DNA of 64,000 nucleotides, from NCBI GenBank assembly GCA_022825135.1, contig JAJDYN010000012.1:1-64000 (forward strand). Direction: 5' to 3'. Source of the stretch: Gemmatimonadota bacterium. Lineage in GTDB: Bacteria > Gemmatimonadota > Gemmatimonadetes > Longimicrobiales > Gaopeijiaceae. The notes below the pieces were generated by a model. It was not told where the DNA came from. It did not search any database and worked only from the letters and a program-made list of their open reading frames with translations. Shown here piece by piece: positions 34,062-47,380 of this stretch. How positions within the stretch are numbered: the first letter of the stretch is position 1; each line of letters opens with the position of its first letter. A program made the translations under genes and the position numbers.

Positions 34062-35096
34062 ATGAAATCCCTGTGCAGTGCAATGGTAGCCGTGTCCCTG
34101 ATGTTGCTGGCGGCCCCCGTCAGCGGGTTCGCGCAAGAGAACGACCCGACCCTGGAGGAGTGGGTGGTGCCGTGGGAGCAGAGCCGGCCCCGCGATCCCT
34201 ACGTGGCCCCCGACGGCCGCGTCTGGTTCGCCGGCCAGCGCTCCCACTACGCCGCGGTCCTCGACCCCGAGACCGGCGAGATGGAGAAGTTCGACCTGCC
34301 CGACGGCGCCGGCCCGCACACGGTGGTCGTGGCAGACGACGGCATGGTGTGGTACACCGGCAACCTGGTGGGCAACCTGGGGCGCCTCGACCCGGAGACC
34401 GGGGACATCGAGATCTTCCCCATGCCCGACGAGCGCGCCCGCGACCCGCACACCTTCGCCTTCGACGCCGCCGGCGACCTCTGGTTCACCGTCCAGGGCG
34501 GCAACTTCGTGGGCAAGTTCTGGAAGGAGAGCGGGGAGGTGCGGCTGGTCGAGATGCCCAACAACCCCGGCGCGCGCGGCGGATCGACCCGGCCCTACGG
34601 GCTCAAGATGGACTCGCAGGACCGGCCCTGGGCGAGCCTCTTCGGCACCAACATGCTGGTCATGGTCGACCCCGAGAGCTTCGAGCCCACCTACTTCGAG
34701 CTTCCGGAGGGCGCGCGCCCCCGGCGGCTGGTGATCGACTCCAACGACATCGCGTGGTACGTGGACTACGCGCGCGGCTTCCTGGGCCGGGTGGACCCCG
34801 CCACCGGCGAGGTGACCGAGTGGGCCAACCCGAGCGGCGGCGATGCGCGCCCCTACGGCGTCGCCATCGACGACGACGACCGCGTCTGGTTCGTCGAAAC
34901 AGGGGTCCAGCCCAACATGTTCGTCGGCTTCGACACCCGCACCGAGGAGTACATCAGCTCGGTGGCGGTCGAGAGCGGGGGCGGGACCATCCGCCACATG
35001 TACTACGACCCGAACACCAACGTGGTCTGGTTCGGCGCGGATACGAACACCATCGGCCGGGCGGTGCTGCCGCCTTCGCGGCCGGTCAGCTTCTAG
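34062..35096 (+). CDS. Virginiamycin B lyase-like (Vgb/streptogramin lyase) beta-propeller, secreted
   Basis: This 344-residue protein has a signal peptide (MVAVSLMLLAAPVSGFAQ). At least six propeller repeats follow with the pattern DxxGxVWFxxxxxxxxxxLDPxTGExxxFDLP. This is the Vgb/NHL-like family, where true lyases linearise streptogramin B, but many members in soil and marine bacteria have unknown roles. The catalytic His pair of Vgb was not checked residue by residue. The start has a GGGAGG RBS; longer in-frame starts upstream lack a signal. Confidence 0.82.
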   Translation: MKSLCSAMVAVSLMLLAAPVSGFAQENDPTLEEWVVPWEQSRPRDPYVAPDGRVWFAGQRSHYAAVLDPETGEMEKFDLPDGAGPHTVVVADDGMVWYTGNLVGNLGRLDPETGDIEIFPMPDERARDPHTFAFDAAGDLWFTVQGGNFVGKFWKESGEVRLVEMPNNPGARGGSTRPYGLKMDSQDRPWASLFGTNMLVMVDPESFEPTYFELPEGARPRRLVIDSNDIAWYVDYARGFLGRVDPATGEVTEWANPSGGDARPYGVAIDDDDRVWFVETGVQPNMFVGFDTRTEEYISSVAVESGGGTIRHMYYDPNTNVVWFGADTNTIGRAVLPPSRPVSF

Positions 35097-35143
35097 GCGT
35101 CCGCGGGCTGGACGGCGAACGCAACGGCCGGGTCGGTCAGAGG

Positions 35144-35160
35144 GACCGGCCCGGCCGGTC
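35144..35160 (+). terminator. GC-rich perfect hairpin, possible terminator
   Basis: GACCGGCC and its complement flank a single central C, a potential strong stem ~48 bases downstream of the Vgb-like stop and 22 bases before the next ATG. No T-run follows, so factor-independent termination is doubtful. Confidence 0.35.
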
Positions 35161-35182
35161 GCGTTTCCGGTGTTTGCGTAAA

Positions 35183-35785
35183 ATGCGTACTCTGCGCATT
35201 CCGAACCGCTGGCTCATCGCCGGCGTGGTTGCCGGGATGGCGATGGTCGGCGCGGGCGGTTCTCCCGCAGCCGACTCCCGCGTCCCAGCCCCCCACGCGG
35301 ACGGCCCGCCCCTCGGGCGCACCGGCGGGTTCGGCGAGCTCACCTGCATCGAGTGCCATCTGGACCTCGAGCTGAACGCATTGGGCGGGGCGCTCCTGAT
35401 CGACGGCATCCCCGCCTCGTTCACCCCCGGCGCGCCCTACGTGATTACGGTCGTGGTCGAAGGGGAGGGAATGGGGAGCGCCGGATTCCAGGCGGCCGCA
35501 CGTTTCCGGGAGGGAGAGCGGGCCGGGGAGATGGCGGGCAGCCTCGCCCCGCTCGATGGCCGCACCGTCGTCCGCAGCGAGGACGGAGTCGACTACATCA
35601 ACCACACGGTCGCGGGGAGCGAACTCGGTCCGGGAGACGTCGCCAGCTGGAGCTTCGAGTGGGTGGCGCCCGGGGACTCGGCCCCCGTCGTCTTCCACGT
35701 CACCGGCAACTCCGCGAACGGCGACAACTCGCCGCTCGGGGACCTCATCTATACGACGGAAGTGATTGTGCCGCCGGGCGCGTAG
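35183..35785 (+). CDS. Secreted protein with CXXCH motif (possible c-type haem) and Reeler-like strands
   Basis: This 200-residue protein has an N-terminal signal (LIAGVVAGMAMVGAGG) and a CIECH motif near residue 55 that could attach c-type haem or bind metal. A beta-sandwich-type region of ~130 residues follows (PYVITVVVEGEGMGSAGFQAAARF, SWSFEWVAPGDSAPVVFHVTGNSANGDNSP split over strands). The latter resembles Reeler or 'choice-of-anchor V'-like domains. It may be co-transcribed with the Vgb-like gene, although a hairpin separates them. No typical SD is seen. Confidence 0.7.
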   Translation: MRTLRIPNRWLIAGVVAGMAMVGAGGSPAADSRVPAPHADGPPLGRTGGFGELTCIECHLDLELNALGGALLIDGIPASFTPGAPYVITVVVEGEGMGSAGFQAAARFREGERAGEMAGSLAPLDGRTVVRSEDGVDYINHTVAGSELGPGDVASWSFEWVAPGDSAPVVFHVTGNSANGDNSPLGDLIYTTEVIVPPGA

Positions 35786-35902
35786 GCCGAACCCTTCCCG
35801 GACCCGCCGCCGCCCGCATTCGCACGCGCCTCGGCACGGAGCTGGAACGGTCCGCGGAAGTCGCCTCCCGTACGCCCGCCCGCCTGCGTTCGCGGACGCC
35901 CC

Positions 35903-37402
<1,500 letters not shown>

Positions 37403-37487
37403 GTGCCGCCTCCGGGCGCCTGCACCTCGTGGACGCATCGCCGTTCGAGTGCCGGGCGTGGTTCGTCCACGGGCTGCTGTTCCCTTG

Positions 37488-39772
<2,285 letters not shown>

Positions 39773-39776
<4 letters not shown>

Positions 39777-40477
39777 GCCACCCTCTCGTGCGCCAGATGG
39801 GCGACCAGCGACTCGAACATGCCCAGACCGTCGGTGGAGCCCAGGACGCCTTCCGCGGCCCGCTCGGGATGAGGCATGAGCCCGAGCACGTTGCCGGCGG
39901 GGTTCACGATCCCCGCGATGTCGTTGGCGGAGCCGTTTGGGTTGCCGCCTTCGCCGCGTGCTCCCTCGCGCGTGGTGTAGCGGAAGACGACGCGCCCGTC
40001 GGCCTCGAGGCGTTCGAGGGTGCCCGGGTCGGCGATGTAGTTGCCCTCGGCGTGGGCGATCGGAATGCGCAGGACCTGGCCGGGCCGGTACGCGCGGGTG
40101 AAGGCGGTGTCCGTGGTCTCGACGCGCACGTGCACGTCGTGGCTCCGGAACTTGAGCGACTCGTTGCGCCTGAGGGCGCCCGGGAGCAGCCCGGCCTCGC
40201 ACAGGATCTGGAAGCCGTTGCAGATGCCGAGCACGATCCCGCCGCGCCCGGCATGGCGCTTCACCGCCTCCACGATGGGGCTGAAGCGCGCGATGGCGCC
40301 CGCGCGCAGGTAGTCGCCGTAGGAGAAGCCGCCCGGAAGCACCACCAGGTCGGGGTCGCCCAGCTCGTGCTCGCGGTGCCAGATGAAGCGCGTGTCGACG
40401 CCCATGACCTTGCGCAGCACCTGAAGGCAGTCGTAGTCGCAGTTGGACCCGGGGAAGGTCACCACCACCGCTCTCAC
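39773..40477 (-). CDS. purQ: Phosphoribosylformylglycinamidine synthase glutaminase subunit PurQ
   Basis: This class I glutamine amidotransferase of 234 residues supplies ammonia to PurL. The opening [13 protein letters not shown], the nucleophile Cys in GICNGFQIL and the LMPHPER box (catalytic His) are all present. It overlaps purS upstream and purL downstream by 4 nt each, consistent with one co-translated complex. Confidence 0.97.
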
Positions 40478-40752
40478 GTCGCTGCCTCCGCCTGTGCGGC
40501 ATCGCGCCCGACCTCGATGGCGAAGTCCTCGGTCACGGGGTTCGCGAGCAGCTTCTCACACATCCGGGTGGCCCGGGCGGCGGCCTCGTCCGGCGAGTCG
40601 GCTTCGAGCTCGATCACGAGCAGTTTGCCGGCGCGGACCTCCCCGACGCCGGCGAAGCCCAGGGAGTCCAGGGCGTGCTGGATGGCCTTTCCCTGCGGGT
40701 CCAGCAGTCCGCGGCGGGGGGTCACGCGGATCTCGACGGCGTAGGCGCTCAA
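40474..40752 (-). CDS. purS: Phosphoribosylformylglycinamidine synthase subunit PurS
   Basis: This 92-residue small bridging subunit has the pattern [28 protein letters not shown]...[12 protein letters not shown]...[12 protein letters not shown]. It links PurQ and PurL. It overlaps pssA and purQ by 4 nt on each side. Confidence 0.94.
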   Translation of the reverse strand: MSAYAVEIRVTPRRGLLDPQGKAIQHALDSLGFAGVGEVRAGKLLVIELEADSPDEAAARATRMCEKLLANPVTEDFAIEVGRDAAQAEAAT

Positions 40753-41678
40753 GTTGTGTCCTCCGTGGCGTTGTCGTCCGGCGGGGTGGTCCGCCGGCGC
40801 CGGACGAGTGGATTGCGCCTGCGGGCGCGGTAGCGGGGGCCAAGGCCGCCGTAATCGAGCGGCCGGGCTTCTTCGTCGTCCCCGGGCTCATCGTCATCCT
40901 CGTCCTCATCCACCTCGAGGAGAGGGTCGCGCTCCGGAAGCCGGTCCAGGAAGCCGATCGCCACCGACTTCAGAAGACCCCAGACGGCGTACGCGAACAG
41001 CACCGGAAAGAAGTAGTAGCGGGGGGCGGCGATCGCGGTGACGATGGCGGCCACGGCGATCGCGCTGTTGATGCGGGTTCTGGGGGTGCGCAGTCCCACG
41101 CGGGGCATGCGGGCGTAAGGGACATGGCTCAGCATCAGCGCGGAGAGCAGCACCATGAGGATGCCCATGATCTGGGTCCACGGGAGGGTGCTCAGATATG
41201 CCTCGAAGAATGCCGTCTGGGTGAAGGGGTAGGAAGTCGCGAGCATCATGCCCGCAGCGGGCGACGGCAGCCCGTGGAAGGAGCGTTTCGCCTCTCCCCC
41301 CTGCTCCACGTTGAAGCGCGCCAGGCGGACCACGACCGCGGTCACGAAGAGGTAGGAGAGCAGCCAGCTCCAGGAGCCGTCGGCCCAGTAGAGCTGGTAC
41401 ATCACCATCGCCGGGGCCACGCCGAAGCTGACCGCGTCGGCCAGCGAGTCGAGCTCTGCGCCGAAGCGCGAGCCCGTGCGCGTGAAGCGCGCCAGGCCGC
41501 CGTCGAAGGTGTCGAGGATGCCCGCGAACACGATGAACCAGGCGGCCCACTCGTACGCCCCCCGCGACGCCATCACCATGGCGAAAACGCCGAAGAAGAC
41601 GTTGCCCAGGGTGAAGGTGGAGGGGATGATGATGACGCCCCTCTGGAGCCGCCTGCGGCGCGCGCGCTTGCGGATCAT
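40749..41678 (-). CDS. pssA: CDP-diacylglycerol--serine O-phosphatidyltransferase
   Basis: This enzyme makes phosphatidylserine from CDP-DAG and serine. The CDP-alcohol phosphotransferase motif DGGLARFTRTGSRFGAELD with two further Asp is near the N-terminus, followed by several membrane helices (SWSWLLSYLFVTAVVV, GILMVLLSALMLSHV, YYFFPVLFAYAVWGLL). The C-terminal ~60 residues are highly acidic, then basic. The ATG at 41678 (MIRKRARRRR) is preferred; GTG at 41702 is possible. It sits inside the pur run and overlaps purS by 4 nt. Confidence 0.93.
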   Translation of the reverse strand: MIRKRARRRRLQRGVIIIPSTFTLGNVFFGVFAMVMASRGAYEWAAWFIVFAGILDTFDGGLARFTRTGSRFGAELDSLADAVSFGVAPAMVMYQLYWADGSWSWLLSYLFVTAVVVRLARFNVEQGGEAKRSFHGLPSPAAGMMLATSYPFTQTAFFEAYLSTLPWTQIMGILMVLLSALMLSHVPYARMPRVGLRTPRTRINSAIAVAAIVTAIAAPRYYFFPVLFAYAVWGLLKSVAIGFLDRLPERDPLLEVDEDEDDDEPGDDEEARPLDYGGLGPRYRARRRNPLVRRRRTTPPDDNATEDTT

Positions 41679-41759
41679 GGGGTCCCCGGAGGACCAGGGC
41701 ACGGGGTGTGCGCCGCCCGGGAGGGCATCCGGCCTCGTGCTGCGGTTGCGATCACGGCG

Positions 41760-42731
41760 TCATCCGAAGGTGGGGCCCCTGTACTCGGCCAGAGGCACGC
41801 CCACCAGGCGCTGGAAGATGTCCAGGTAGCGGGCCGTCGACTCCTCCACGATGCGGTCGGGGAGGTCGGGCGGGGGCGGCATCTTGTTCCAGGTCGTCTC
41901 GTGAGCCAGGTAGTCGCGCACGGGCTGCTTGTCGAGGGAGGGCTGCCCGCGGCCGGTCGCGTAGTGCTCGGCGGGCCAGAAGCGCGAGGAGTCGGGGGTC
42001 AGCACCTCGTCGATGAGGAGCAGCCGGCCGCCTGAGTCCATCCCGAACTCGAACTTCGTGTCCGCGAGGATGATCCCCCGCTGGCGCGCGGTCTCGGATC
42101 CGGCGCTGTAGATGCCGAGCGAGAGGTCGCGCAGGGTCTCCGCCATGGACGCGCCCAGCAGCTCCACCACCTGGTCGTAGGTGATGTTCTCGTCGTGGCC
42201 CTCGTGCGCCTTGGTCGAGGGGGAGAAGATGGGCGGCTCCATGCGGTCGCTCTCGACCATGCCCGGGGCGAGGGGCTCGCCGGCGAGGGTGCCGCTCCGG
42301 CGGTACTCCCGCCAGGCCGACCCGGTGATGTAGCCGCGCACGATGCACTCGACCAGGATCGGCCGGGTGCGGCGCACCAGCATCGCCCGGCGCGCCCAGC
42401 TGTCGACGCTGTGCGCCAGTTCGGGGACCCGGTCGATGATCTCGTCCCGCCGGACGGCGAGCAGGTGGTGGTCGATGCCCCCCCTGGCGCCCGGGACCGG
42501 CGAGCGGGCCGAGAAGCGCGCCAGCCACCACGCGGTCAGCTGCGTGAGCACTTCGCCCTTGTGGGGCACGGGCTGGGGCAGGACCACGTCGAACGCGCTC
42601 ACGCGGTCGCTCGCCACCATGAACAGGGTGTCGGGGCCCGCCTCGTAGACGTCCCGCACCTTGCCGCGGTGGAGAAGGGGGAGGGGAAGGGAGGAATCCA
42701 CGATCGTCGTCACGTTGTCGTCGAGCTCCAT
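41760..42731 (-). CDS. purC: Phosphoribosylaminoimidazole-succinocarboxamide synthase
   Basis: This is the ATP-dependent SAICAR synthetase step of purine synthesis. Signatures are LLHRGKVRDVYEAG, MVASDRVSAFDVVL, ECIVRGYITGSAWREY, and LADTKFEFG followed by LLIDEVLTPDSSRFWP. The 323-residue length fits the longer form. It lies between purB and pssA. Confidence 0.96.
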   Translation of the reverse strand: MELDDNVTTIVDSSLPLPLLHRGKVRDVYEAGPDTLFMVASDRVSAFDVVLPQPVPHKGEVLTQLTAWWLARFSARSPVPGARGGIDHHLLAVRRDEIIDRVPELAHSVDSWARRAMLVRRTRPILVECIVRGYITGSAWREYRRSGTLAGEPLAPGMVESDRMEPPIFSPSTKAHEGHDENITYDQVVELLGASMAETLRDLSLGIYSAGSETARQRGIILADTKFEFGMDSGGRLLLIDEVLTPDSSRFWPAEHYATGRGQPSLDKQPVRDYLAHETTWNKMPPPPDLPDRIVEESTARYLDIFQRLVGVPLAEYRGPTFG

Positions 42732-42776
42732 GGCTGGGGGGTCAGGTTCTCTTCGGGCTCCATGGCCGCGGTGGGG

Positions 42777-44294
42777 TCAGACACGAATGTCGGGGGTGCC
42801 GAGCCGGGCGCGGGCTGCGGGGCCGAGGCGGTCGATGACCGGCTGCGCGAAATCGTCGAGGAAGCGCTCGACCTGTTCGGGGGCGCGTCCGATGAAGCGC
42901 TCGCCCCGGAGGAGGTCGGCCAGCTCGGGCGCGCCCAGGCCGAACGCGTCGTCGCCGGCGATGCGGGCGATCAGATCGGGGTCTCCGCCTTCCTCGCGCG
43001 CCTTCCGGGTGGCCGCGTGGGCGTGACGGCGGATGCGCTCGTGCAGCGCCTGCCGGTCGCCGCCGCCCCGGGTCGCGCGCATGAGGATGGTCTCGGTGGC
43101 CATGAAGGGGAGTTGCTCGTCGAGCGAGCGGCGGATCACCGCTTCGTTGACCACCAGCCCGGAGGAGACGTTCTCGGCCAGAACCAGTATGCCGTCGAGG
43201 GTGAGGAAGGCGTCGGGGATGCTGACGCGCCGGTTCGCGGAGTCGTCGAGGCTCCGTTCCAGCCACTGGGTGGCGGCCGTGAAGGCGCCATCCTGATACA
43301 ACGTGATGACGTGGCGGGAAAGGGCGCAAATCCGCTCGGCGCGCATCGGGTTGCGCTTGTAGGGCATGGCCGAAGAGCCGATCTGGGTGTCCTCGAAGGG
43401 CTCCTCGACTTCTCCCAGGTGCGAAAGCAGGCGCAGATCGTGGCCCATCTTGGACGTGGACGCGGCGGTGCCCGCGAGCGTCGCCAGGAGCGCGGCGTCC
43501 ACCTTGCGCGGGTAGGTCTGACCGCTCACCGGGTAGCGGTGCTCGAAGCGCATGCGCCGGGCCACGGCGTCGTCCAGAGCGTCCACCTTTGCGGAATCGC
43601 CGTCGAAGAGGTCGAGGAAGGAGGCCTGGCTGCCGGTGGTGCCGCGCACGCCCCTGAACCGGAGCGAGCCGAGGCGAAACTCGATCTCCTCGATGTCGAG
43701 GAGGAGATCCTGCATCCAGAGCGTCGCCCGCTTGCCCACTGTGGTGGGCTGGGCGGGCTGGAAATGGGTGTAGGCCAGGGTGGGGAGCGACCGGTGGCGG
43801 CGCGCGAAGCCCGCCAGTGCCTCCACGCAGCGCACCAGTCGGTCGCGGATCAGGGTGAGGGCTTCGCGATGCAGGATCAGGTCGGCGTTGTCGCCCACGA
43901 AGGCGCTGGTGGCGCCCAGGTGGATGATGCCCCGAGCGGCGGGCGCCACCTCTCCGAAGAGGTGCACATGCGCCATCACGTCGTGACGGAACCGGCGCTC
44001 CAGCTCCGCGGCCCGGTCGAGATCCAGGTCGTCGACGCCGGCCCGCATCTGGCGGAGCGCGTCCCCGGAAATGTCCAACCCGAGCTCTCGCTGCGATCCG
44101 GCGAGCGCGATCCAGAGCCGGCGCCAGGTCGTGAACTTGCGCTCCTGCGAGAAGATGTGCTGCATCTCGCGCGAGGCGTAGCGTCCCGAGAGGGGATGCA
44201 CGTAGCCGCCCGAAGCGGACTTTCCTGTGCTGGATGCCCCGGCCGCAGCCGCGCGGCCCGGGTCGCTGGCAGCCCGCGGACTGCTAGAGGTCAC
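42777..44294 (-). CDS. purB: Adenylosuccinate lyase
   Basis: This enzyme of 505 residues cleaves SAICAR and adenylosuccinate. Fumarase-superfamily signatures include FGEVAPAARGIIHLGATSAF, AYTHFQPAQPTTVGKR and GSSAMPYKRNPMRAE. It opens with an Ala/Ser-rich leader of ~28 residues before YVHPLSGRYAS, so the GTG at 44294 could be upstream of the true start. It overlaps the end of the transaldolase-like gene by 11 nt. Confidence 0.95.
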   Translation of the reverse strand: MTSSSPRAASDPGRAAAAGASSTGKSASGGYVHPLSGRYASREMQHIFSQERKFTTWRRLWIALAGSQRELGLDISGDALRQMRAGVDDLDLDRAAELERRFRHDVMAHVHLFGEVAPAARGIIHLGATSAFVGDNADLILHREALTLIRDRLVRCVEALAGFARRHRSLPTLAYTHFQPAQPTTVGKRATLWMQDLLLDIEEIEFRLGSLRFRGVRGTTGSQASFLDLFDGDSAKVDALDDAVARRMRFEHRYPVSGQTYPRKVDAALLATLAGTAASTSKMGHDLRLLSHLGEVEEPFEDTQIGSSAMPYKRNPMRAERICALSRHVITLYQDGAFTAATQWLERSLDDSANRRVSIPDAFLTLDGILVLAENVSSGLVVNEAVIRRSLDEQLPFMATETILMRATRGGGDRQALHERIRRHAHAATRKAREEGGDPDLIARIAGDDAFGLGAPELADLLRGERFIGRAPEQVERFLDDFAQPVIDRLGPAARARLGTPDIRV

Positions 44295-44940
44295 GTCCCA
44301 GTTTCTCCCAGTCGGCCAGGAAGGCGGCGAGCCCGAGGTCGGTCAGCGGGTGGCGGATCAGCTTGTGCAGCACGCCCGGCGGCAGGGTGGCCACGTCGGC
44401 GCCCACCTCCAGCGACTCAACGACGTGCCGCGGATGCCTGAGGGAGGCGGCCAGGATCTCCGTCCGCATGCCGTAGTTGTCATAGATGACGCGGATCTGG
44501 CGGATCAGCTCCATGCCGTCGTGCGAGATGTCGTCCAGCCGTCCGATGAAGGGCGAGATGTACGCGGCGCCCGCCTTGGCGGCGAGCAGCGCCTGCGGGG
44601 CCGAAAAGCAGAGGGTCACGTTGACCGGGATGTCGCGCGAGCTGAGTTCGCGGCACGCCACCAGGCCGTCCTCGGTGAGGGGCACCTTGACTGCGATGTT
44701 GGGGTGGATGGCGGCCAGCCGGGTGCCCTCGTCGATCATGGTTGCGGTGTCCACTCCGACGACCTCCGCGCTCACCGGGCCGTCGATGGACTCGCAGATC
44801 TCGAGGAAGATCTCCATCGGGTCGCGGTCGCCGGCTACCCTGGCCAGCAGGGAGGGGTTGGTGGTTACGCCATCGATGAGGCCGGCGGCGGCGGCACGGC
44901 GGATCTCACCCAGGTCGGCGGTGTCGAGGAAGATCTTCAT
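44284..44940 (-). CDS. fsa: Transaldolase / fructose-6-phosphate aldolase-like (TalC/Fsa family)
   Basis: This 218-residue Schiff-base aldolase has MKIFLDTADLGEIR, GVTTNPSLLA, the Schiff-base Lys in PNIAVKVPLT, and ISPFIGRLDD. The short length assigns it to the TalC/Fsa group rather than classical TalB. It acts in the pentose-phosphate path or on fructose-6-phosphate; which one cannot be told from sequence alone. The start overlaps the truA stop by 4 nt. Confidence 0.9.
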   Translation of the reverse strand: MKIFLDTADLGEIRRAAAAGLIDGVTTNPSLLARVAGDRDPMEIFLEICESIDGPVSAEVVGVDTATMIDEGTRLAAIHPNIAVKVPLTEDGLVACRELSSRDIPVNVTLCFSAPQALLAAKAGAAYISPFIGRLDDISHDGMELIRQIRVIYDNYGMRTEILAASLRHPRHVVESLEVGADVATLPPGVLHKLIRHPLTDLGLAAFLADWEKLGRDL

Positions 44941-45896
44941 GGGGGGTTGGCGCTCCCTGCGAGTGGGTGGTCGGTGTCGGAATCTAATGCGGCGGGGTCG
45001 GCAAACGGGACGCTTCGGGCGGATTCGGGAGGGGCGTCGGCCACCGTCGCGGCGTTGCCTGAAGCTGACCCAGAGTCGTCCGGGATTGCCGTGTCGTGCG
45101 CGATTGCGTGCGCGGGATACCTCACTCGCCGCAGGAAGAGGCCGGAGGCGGGGGCGGGCGGCGACGTGACCGGACCGTCCCTGTTGCCGTCGAGCATCGC
45201 GCGCATGTCGTCGAGCGGCCGGCGTCCGCGGGCGATGTCGACCATCGTGCCCACCAGGTAGCGGACCATGTGGTGCAGGAACCGGTTGGCGAGGATGGTG
45301 AACTCCAGGCCCAGGTCCCACGCAGCCCAGCGTGCCTCCGTGACGGTACAGCGGTCTCCCCGATGTTCCTGGCCGGCGCGGGCGAAGGCGGCGAACGACT
45401 TCTCGCCCGGCAGGAGCGCGGCCGCAGCGTGCAGGGCCTCGACATCCAGGTCCGCCGTGGTCGAGGGGGTGTCACCGGTCAGGTGCGCGAGCGGCCAGCA
45501 CCACGCCCGGTGGAATGGCGAGCGGGCCGCCGCGGTCAGGCCCAGCCGGTACCCGTACTCGCGCCCCGTGGCGTCGTAGCGCGGGTGGAAGCCGGGCGGA
45601 GCGGCCTGGGCCTCCGCCACCCAGATGTCACCGGGCAGCCTGGCGTTGAGTGCACGCTGAAGGGTGGCGGCAGACCAGCGCCGCGGCACGGCGAGAGCGA
45701 CCACCTGGCCGGTGGCATGTACCCCCCGGTCGGTTCTTCCCGCGGCCGTCACCGTGCGATGTGCGCCGGTGAGTCGCTCGAGGGTGTTTTGCAGCTCACC
45801 CTGCACCGTGCGCACCTCCGGCTGCATCTGCCAGCCGAAGAAACGGGTCCCGTCGTAATGCAGCGTAAGTCGGAAGCGGCGTTGTCCCGGGGCCAT
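44937..45896 (-). CDS. truA: tRNA pseudouridine(38-40) synthase TruA
   Basis: This enzyme makes Psi at positions 38-40 of tRNA. The catalytic Asp is in GRTDRGVHATGQV. The opening LHYDGTRFFGWQMQP, RRYDATGREYGYRL and RFLHHMVRYLVGT are also diagnostic. The 319 residues include a long acidic, low-complexity C-terminal tail of ~50 residues beyond the normal end. It is the promoter-proximal gene of the minus-strand run and is divergent from trpD. Confidence 0.95.
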   Translation of the reverse strand: MAPGQRRFRLTLHYDGTRFFGWQMQPEVRTVQGELQNTLERLTGAHRTVTAAGRTDRGVHATGQVVALAVPRRWSAATLQRALNARLPGDIWVAEAQAAPPGFHPRYDATGREYGYRLGLTAAARSPFHRAWCWPLAHLTGDTPSTTADLDVEALHAAAALLPGEKSFAAFARAGQEHRGDRCTVTEARWAAWDLGLEFTILANRFLHHMVRYLVGTMVDIARGRRPLDDMRAMLDGNRDGPVTSPPAPASGLFLRRVRYPAHAIAHDTAIPDDSGSASGNAATVADAPPESARSVPFADPAALDSDTDHPLAGSANPP

Positions 45897-46047
45897 GACG
45901 CCGGGAAACTATGATTCCCGCAGCGACAACTCAATAGAGCCCGTCCTCATCACGAGGGCCCGGTCCCGCGCGTTGACCGTCCGCCGCCCTTCCGGTACCA
46001 TCGCCCGAGCGTTCCCGCCGCTTCCCCGTGCCGCACTGGAACCCGTC

Positions 46048-47094
46048 ATGTCGCCCGAAACGAGACTTGAACTGGCCCCCCTTGTCGCCCGCGTGTCCGA
46101 CGGCGTGGACCTGACCGCGTCCGAGGCGGAGGGCGCCTTCGCGACCATCATGTCCGGCGAGGCGACGCCCGTGACGATGGCCGCCTTCCTGATCGCGCTC
46201 CGCACCAAGGGGGTGGTTCCGTCGGAGATTGCCGGGGGCGTGCGGGCGCTGCGCCGGGCGATGCGCCCGGTGGCCTCGGAGCGAACCCACGAGCTGGTCG
46301 ATACCTGCGGCACCGGGGGCGGCAGCGTGCGCACCTTCAACGTGTCCACCGCGGCCGCCCTGACCGCGGCGGCAGCGGGCGTGCGGGTCGCCAAGCACGG
46401 CAACCGTTCGTTCACATCGCGGAGCGGGAGCGCCGACGTCCTGGAAGCTCTCGGGGTCCGCATCGACCTGACGCCGGAGGAGATGGGCCGGATTCTGGCG
46501 GAAACCGGGATCGTCTTCATGTTCGCGCCCCTCCTGCACCCCGCCATGCGCCATGTCGGTCCGGTGCGGGCCGAGTTGGCCGTCCCCACGATAATGAATC
46601 TGCTCGGACCCCTCACCAACCCGGCCGGGGTGACTCGCCAGCTGGTCGGCGTTTCCGATCCCTCCTGGCTTGAGCTGATCGCGCCCGCACTGCTTGAATT
46701 GGGCCACCGGCGCGCTCTGGTCGTGCATGGCGAGCCCGGGATGGACGAACTGAGCCCGGCGGGGACCACCACGGTGTCCGATCTTCGCGGCGGGAGCATC
46801 ACGACCTACCCTGTGACCCCCGCCGACCTGGGACTGGAGCGGGGGAGCCTGGAGGCGCTTGCCGGTGGAACCCCCCGTGAGAACGCCACCGTGATCGTGG
46901 ATGTGCTGGAGGGCCGCCGCCGGGATTCGGCGCGTTCCTTCGTCCTCGCCAACGCCGCCGCTGCCGTCTACGTGGCGAATCTGGCCGACTCCCTTCCGGA
47001 GGGAGTTGCCATGGCGGCCGAAGCCATCGACCGCGGGCTCGCGATCCGCAAGCTTGCGGAACTCCGTGAGGCCAGCCGCGCGGGCGGCGAATAA
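46048..47094 (+). CDS. trpD: Anthranilate phosphoribosyltransferase
   Basis: This enzyme adds phosphoribose from PRPP to anthranilate in tryptophan synthesis. Signatures are DTCGTGGGSVRTFNVST, KHGNRSFTSRSGSADVLEALG and FMFAPLLHPAMRHVGPVR. The 348-residue length is normal. Other trp genes lie ~1.1 kb away (trpCFBA), separated by lexA. Only a short gap separates it from divergent truA. Confidence 0.96.
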   Translation: MSPETRLELAPLVARVSDGVDLTASEAEGAFATIMSGEATPVTMAAFLIALRTKGVVPSEIAGGVRALRRAMRPVASERTHELVDTCGTGGGSVRTFNVSTAAALTAAAAGVRVAKHGNRSFTSRSGSADVLEALGVRIDLTPEEMGRILAETGIVFMFAPLLHPAMRHVGPVRAELAVPTIMNLLGPLTNPAGVTRQLVGVSDPSWLELIAPALLELGHRRALVVHGEPGMDELSPAGTTTVSDLRGGSITTYPVTPADLGLERGSLEALAGGTPRENATVIVDVLEGRRRDSARSFVLANAAAAVYVANLADSLPEGVAMAAEAIDRGLAIRKLAELREASRAGGE

Positions 47095-47176
47095 GACGGG
47101 TTGCAGGTCTCTGCGCCTTCCGCGCGAACCTGCTCGCGTCGTCCGTCCCGCTCAGGGACGACTTCCATGGTGATCC

Positions 47177-47347
47177 TCAGGCCGGCCGTGTCGCACTCCG
47201 GCGAGGCTGGGGACGGAATCGCGCAGGGCTGCGCGTCATCCGCGCCGCGCGAAAGAACGGTGCGTCTCCCGGCCCCAGGTCTTCTCCCACAAGCACGACT
47301 TCCGCGAAATCGCCCTTCAGTCTGCCGACCGCAAACGGAATCCTCAT
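47177..47347 (-). CDS. Short hypothetical ORF upstream-linked to a 13-bp palindrome
   Basis: A 56-codon frame (MRIPFAVGRLKGDFAEVVLVGEDLG...) has an excellent RBS (GGAGGGAGG, 7 nt before ATG). A perfect palindrome, ACCGAACTTCGGT (47381-47393), lies 34 bp upstream of the start. No family was recognised. It sits between trpD and lexA. The 47,095-47,443 interval otherwise shows nothing. Confidence 0.4.
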   Translation of the reverse strand: MRIPFAVGRLKGDFAEVVLVGEDLGPGDAPFFRAARMTRSPARFRPQPRRSATRPA

Positions 47348-47380
47348 TGTTGCCTCCCTCCGGCCGCGGCCGGTCTGGTG

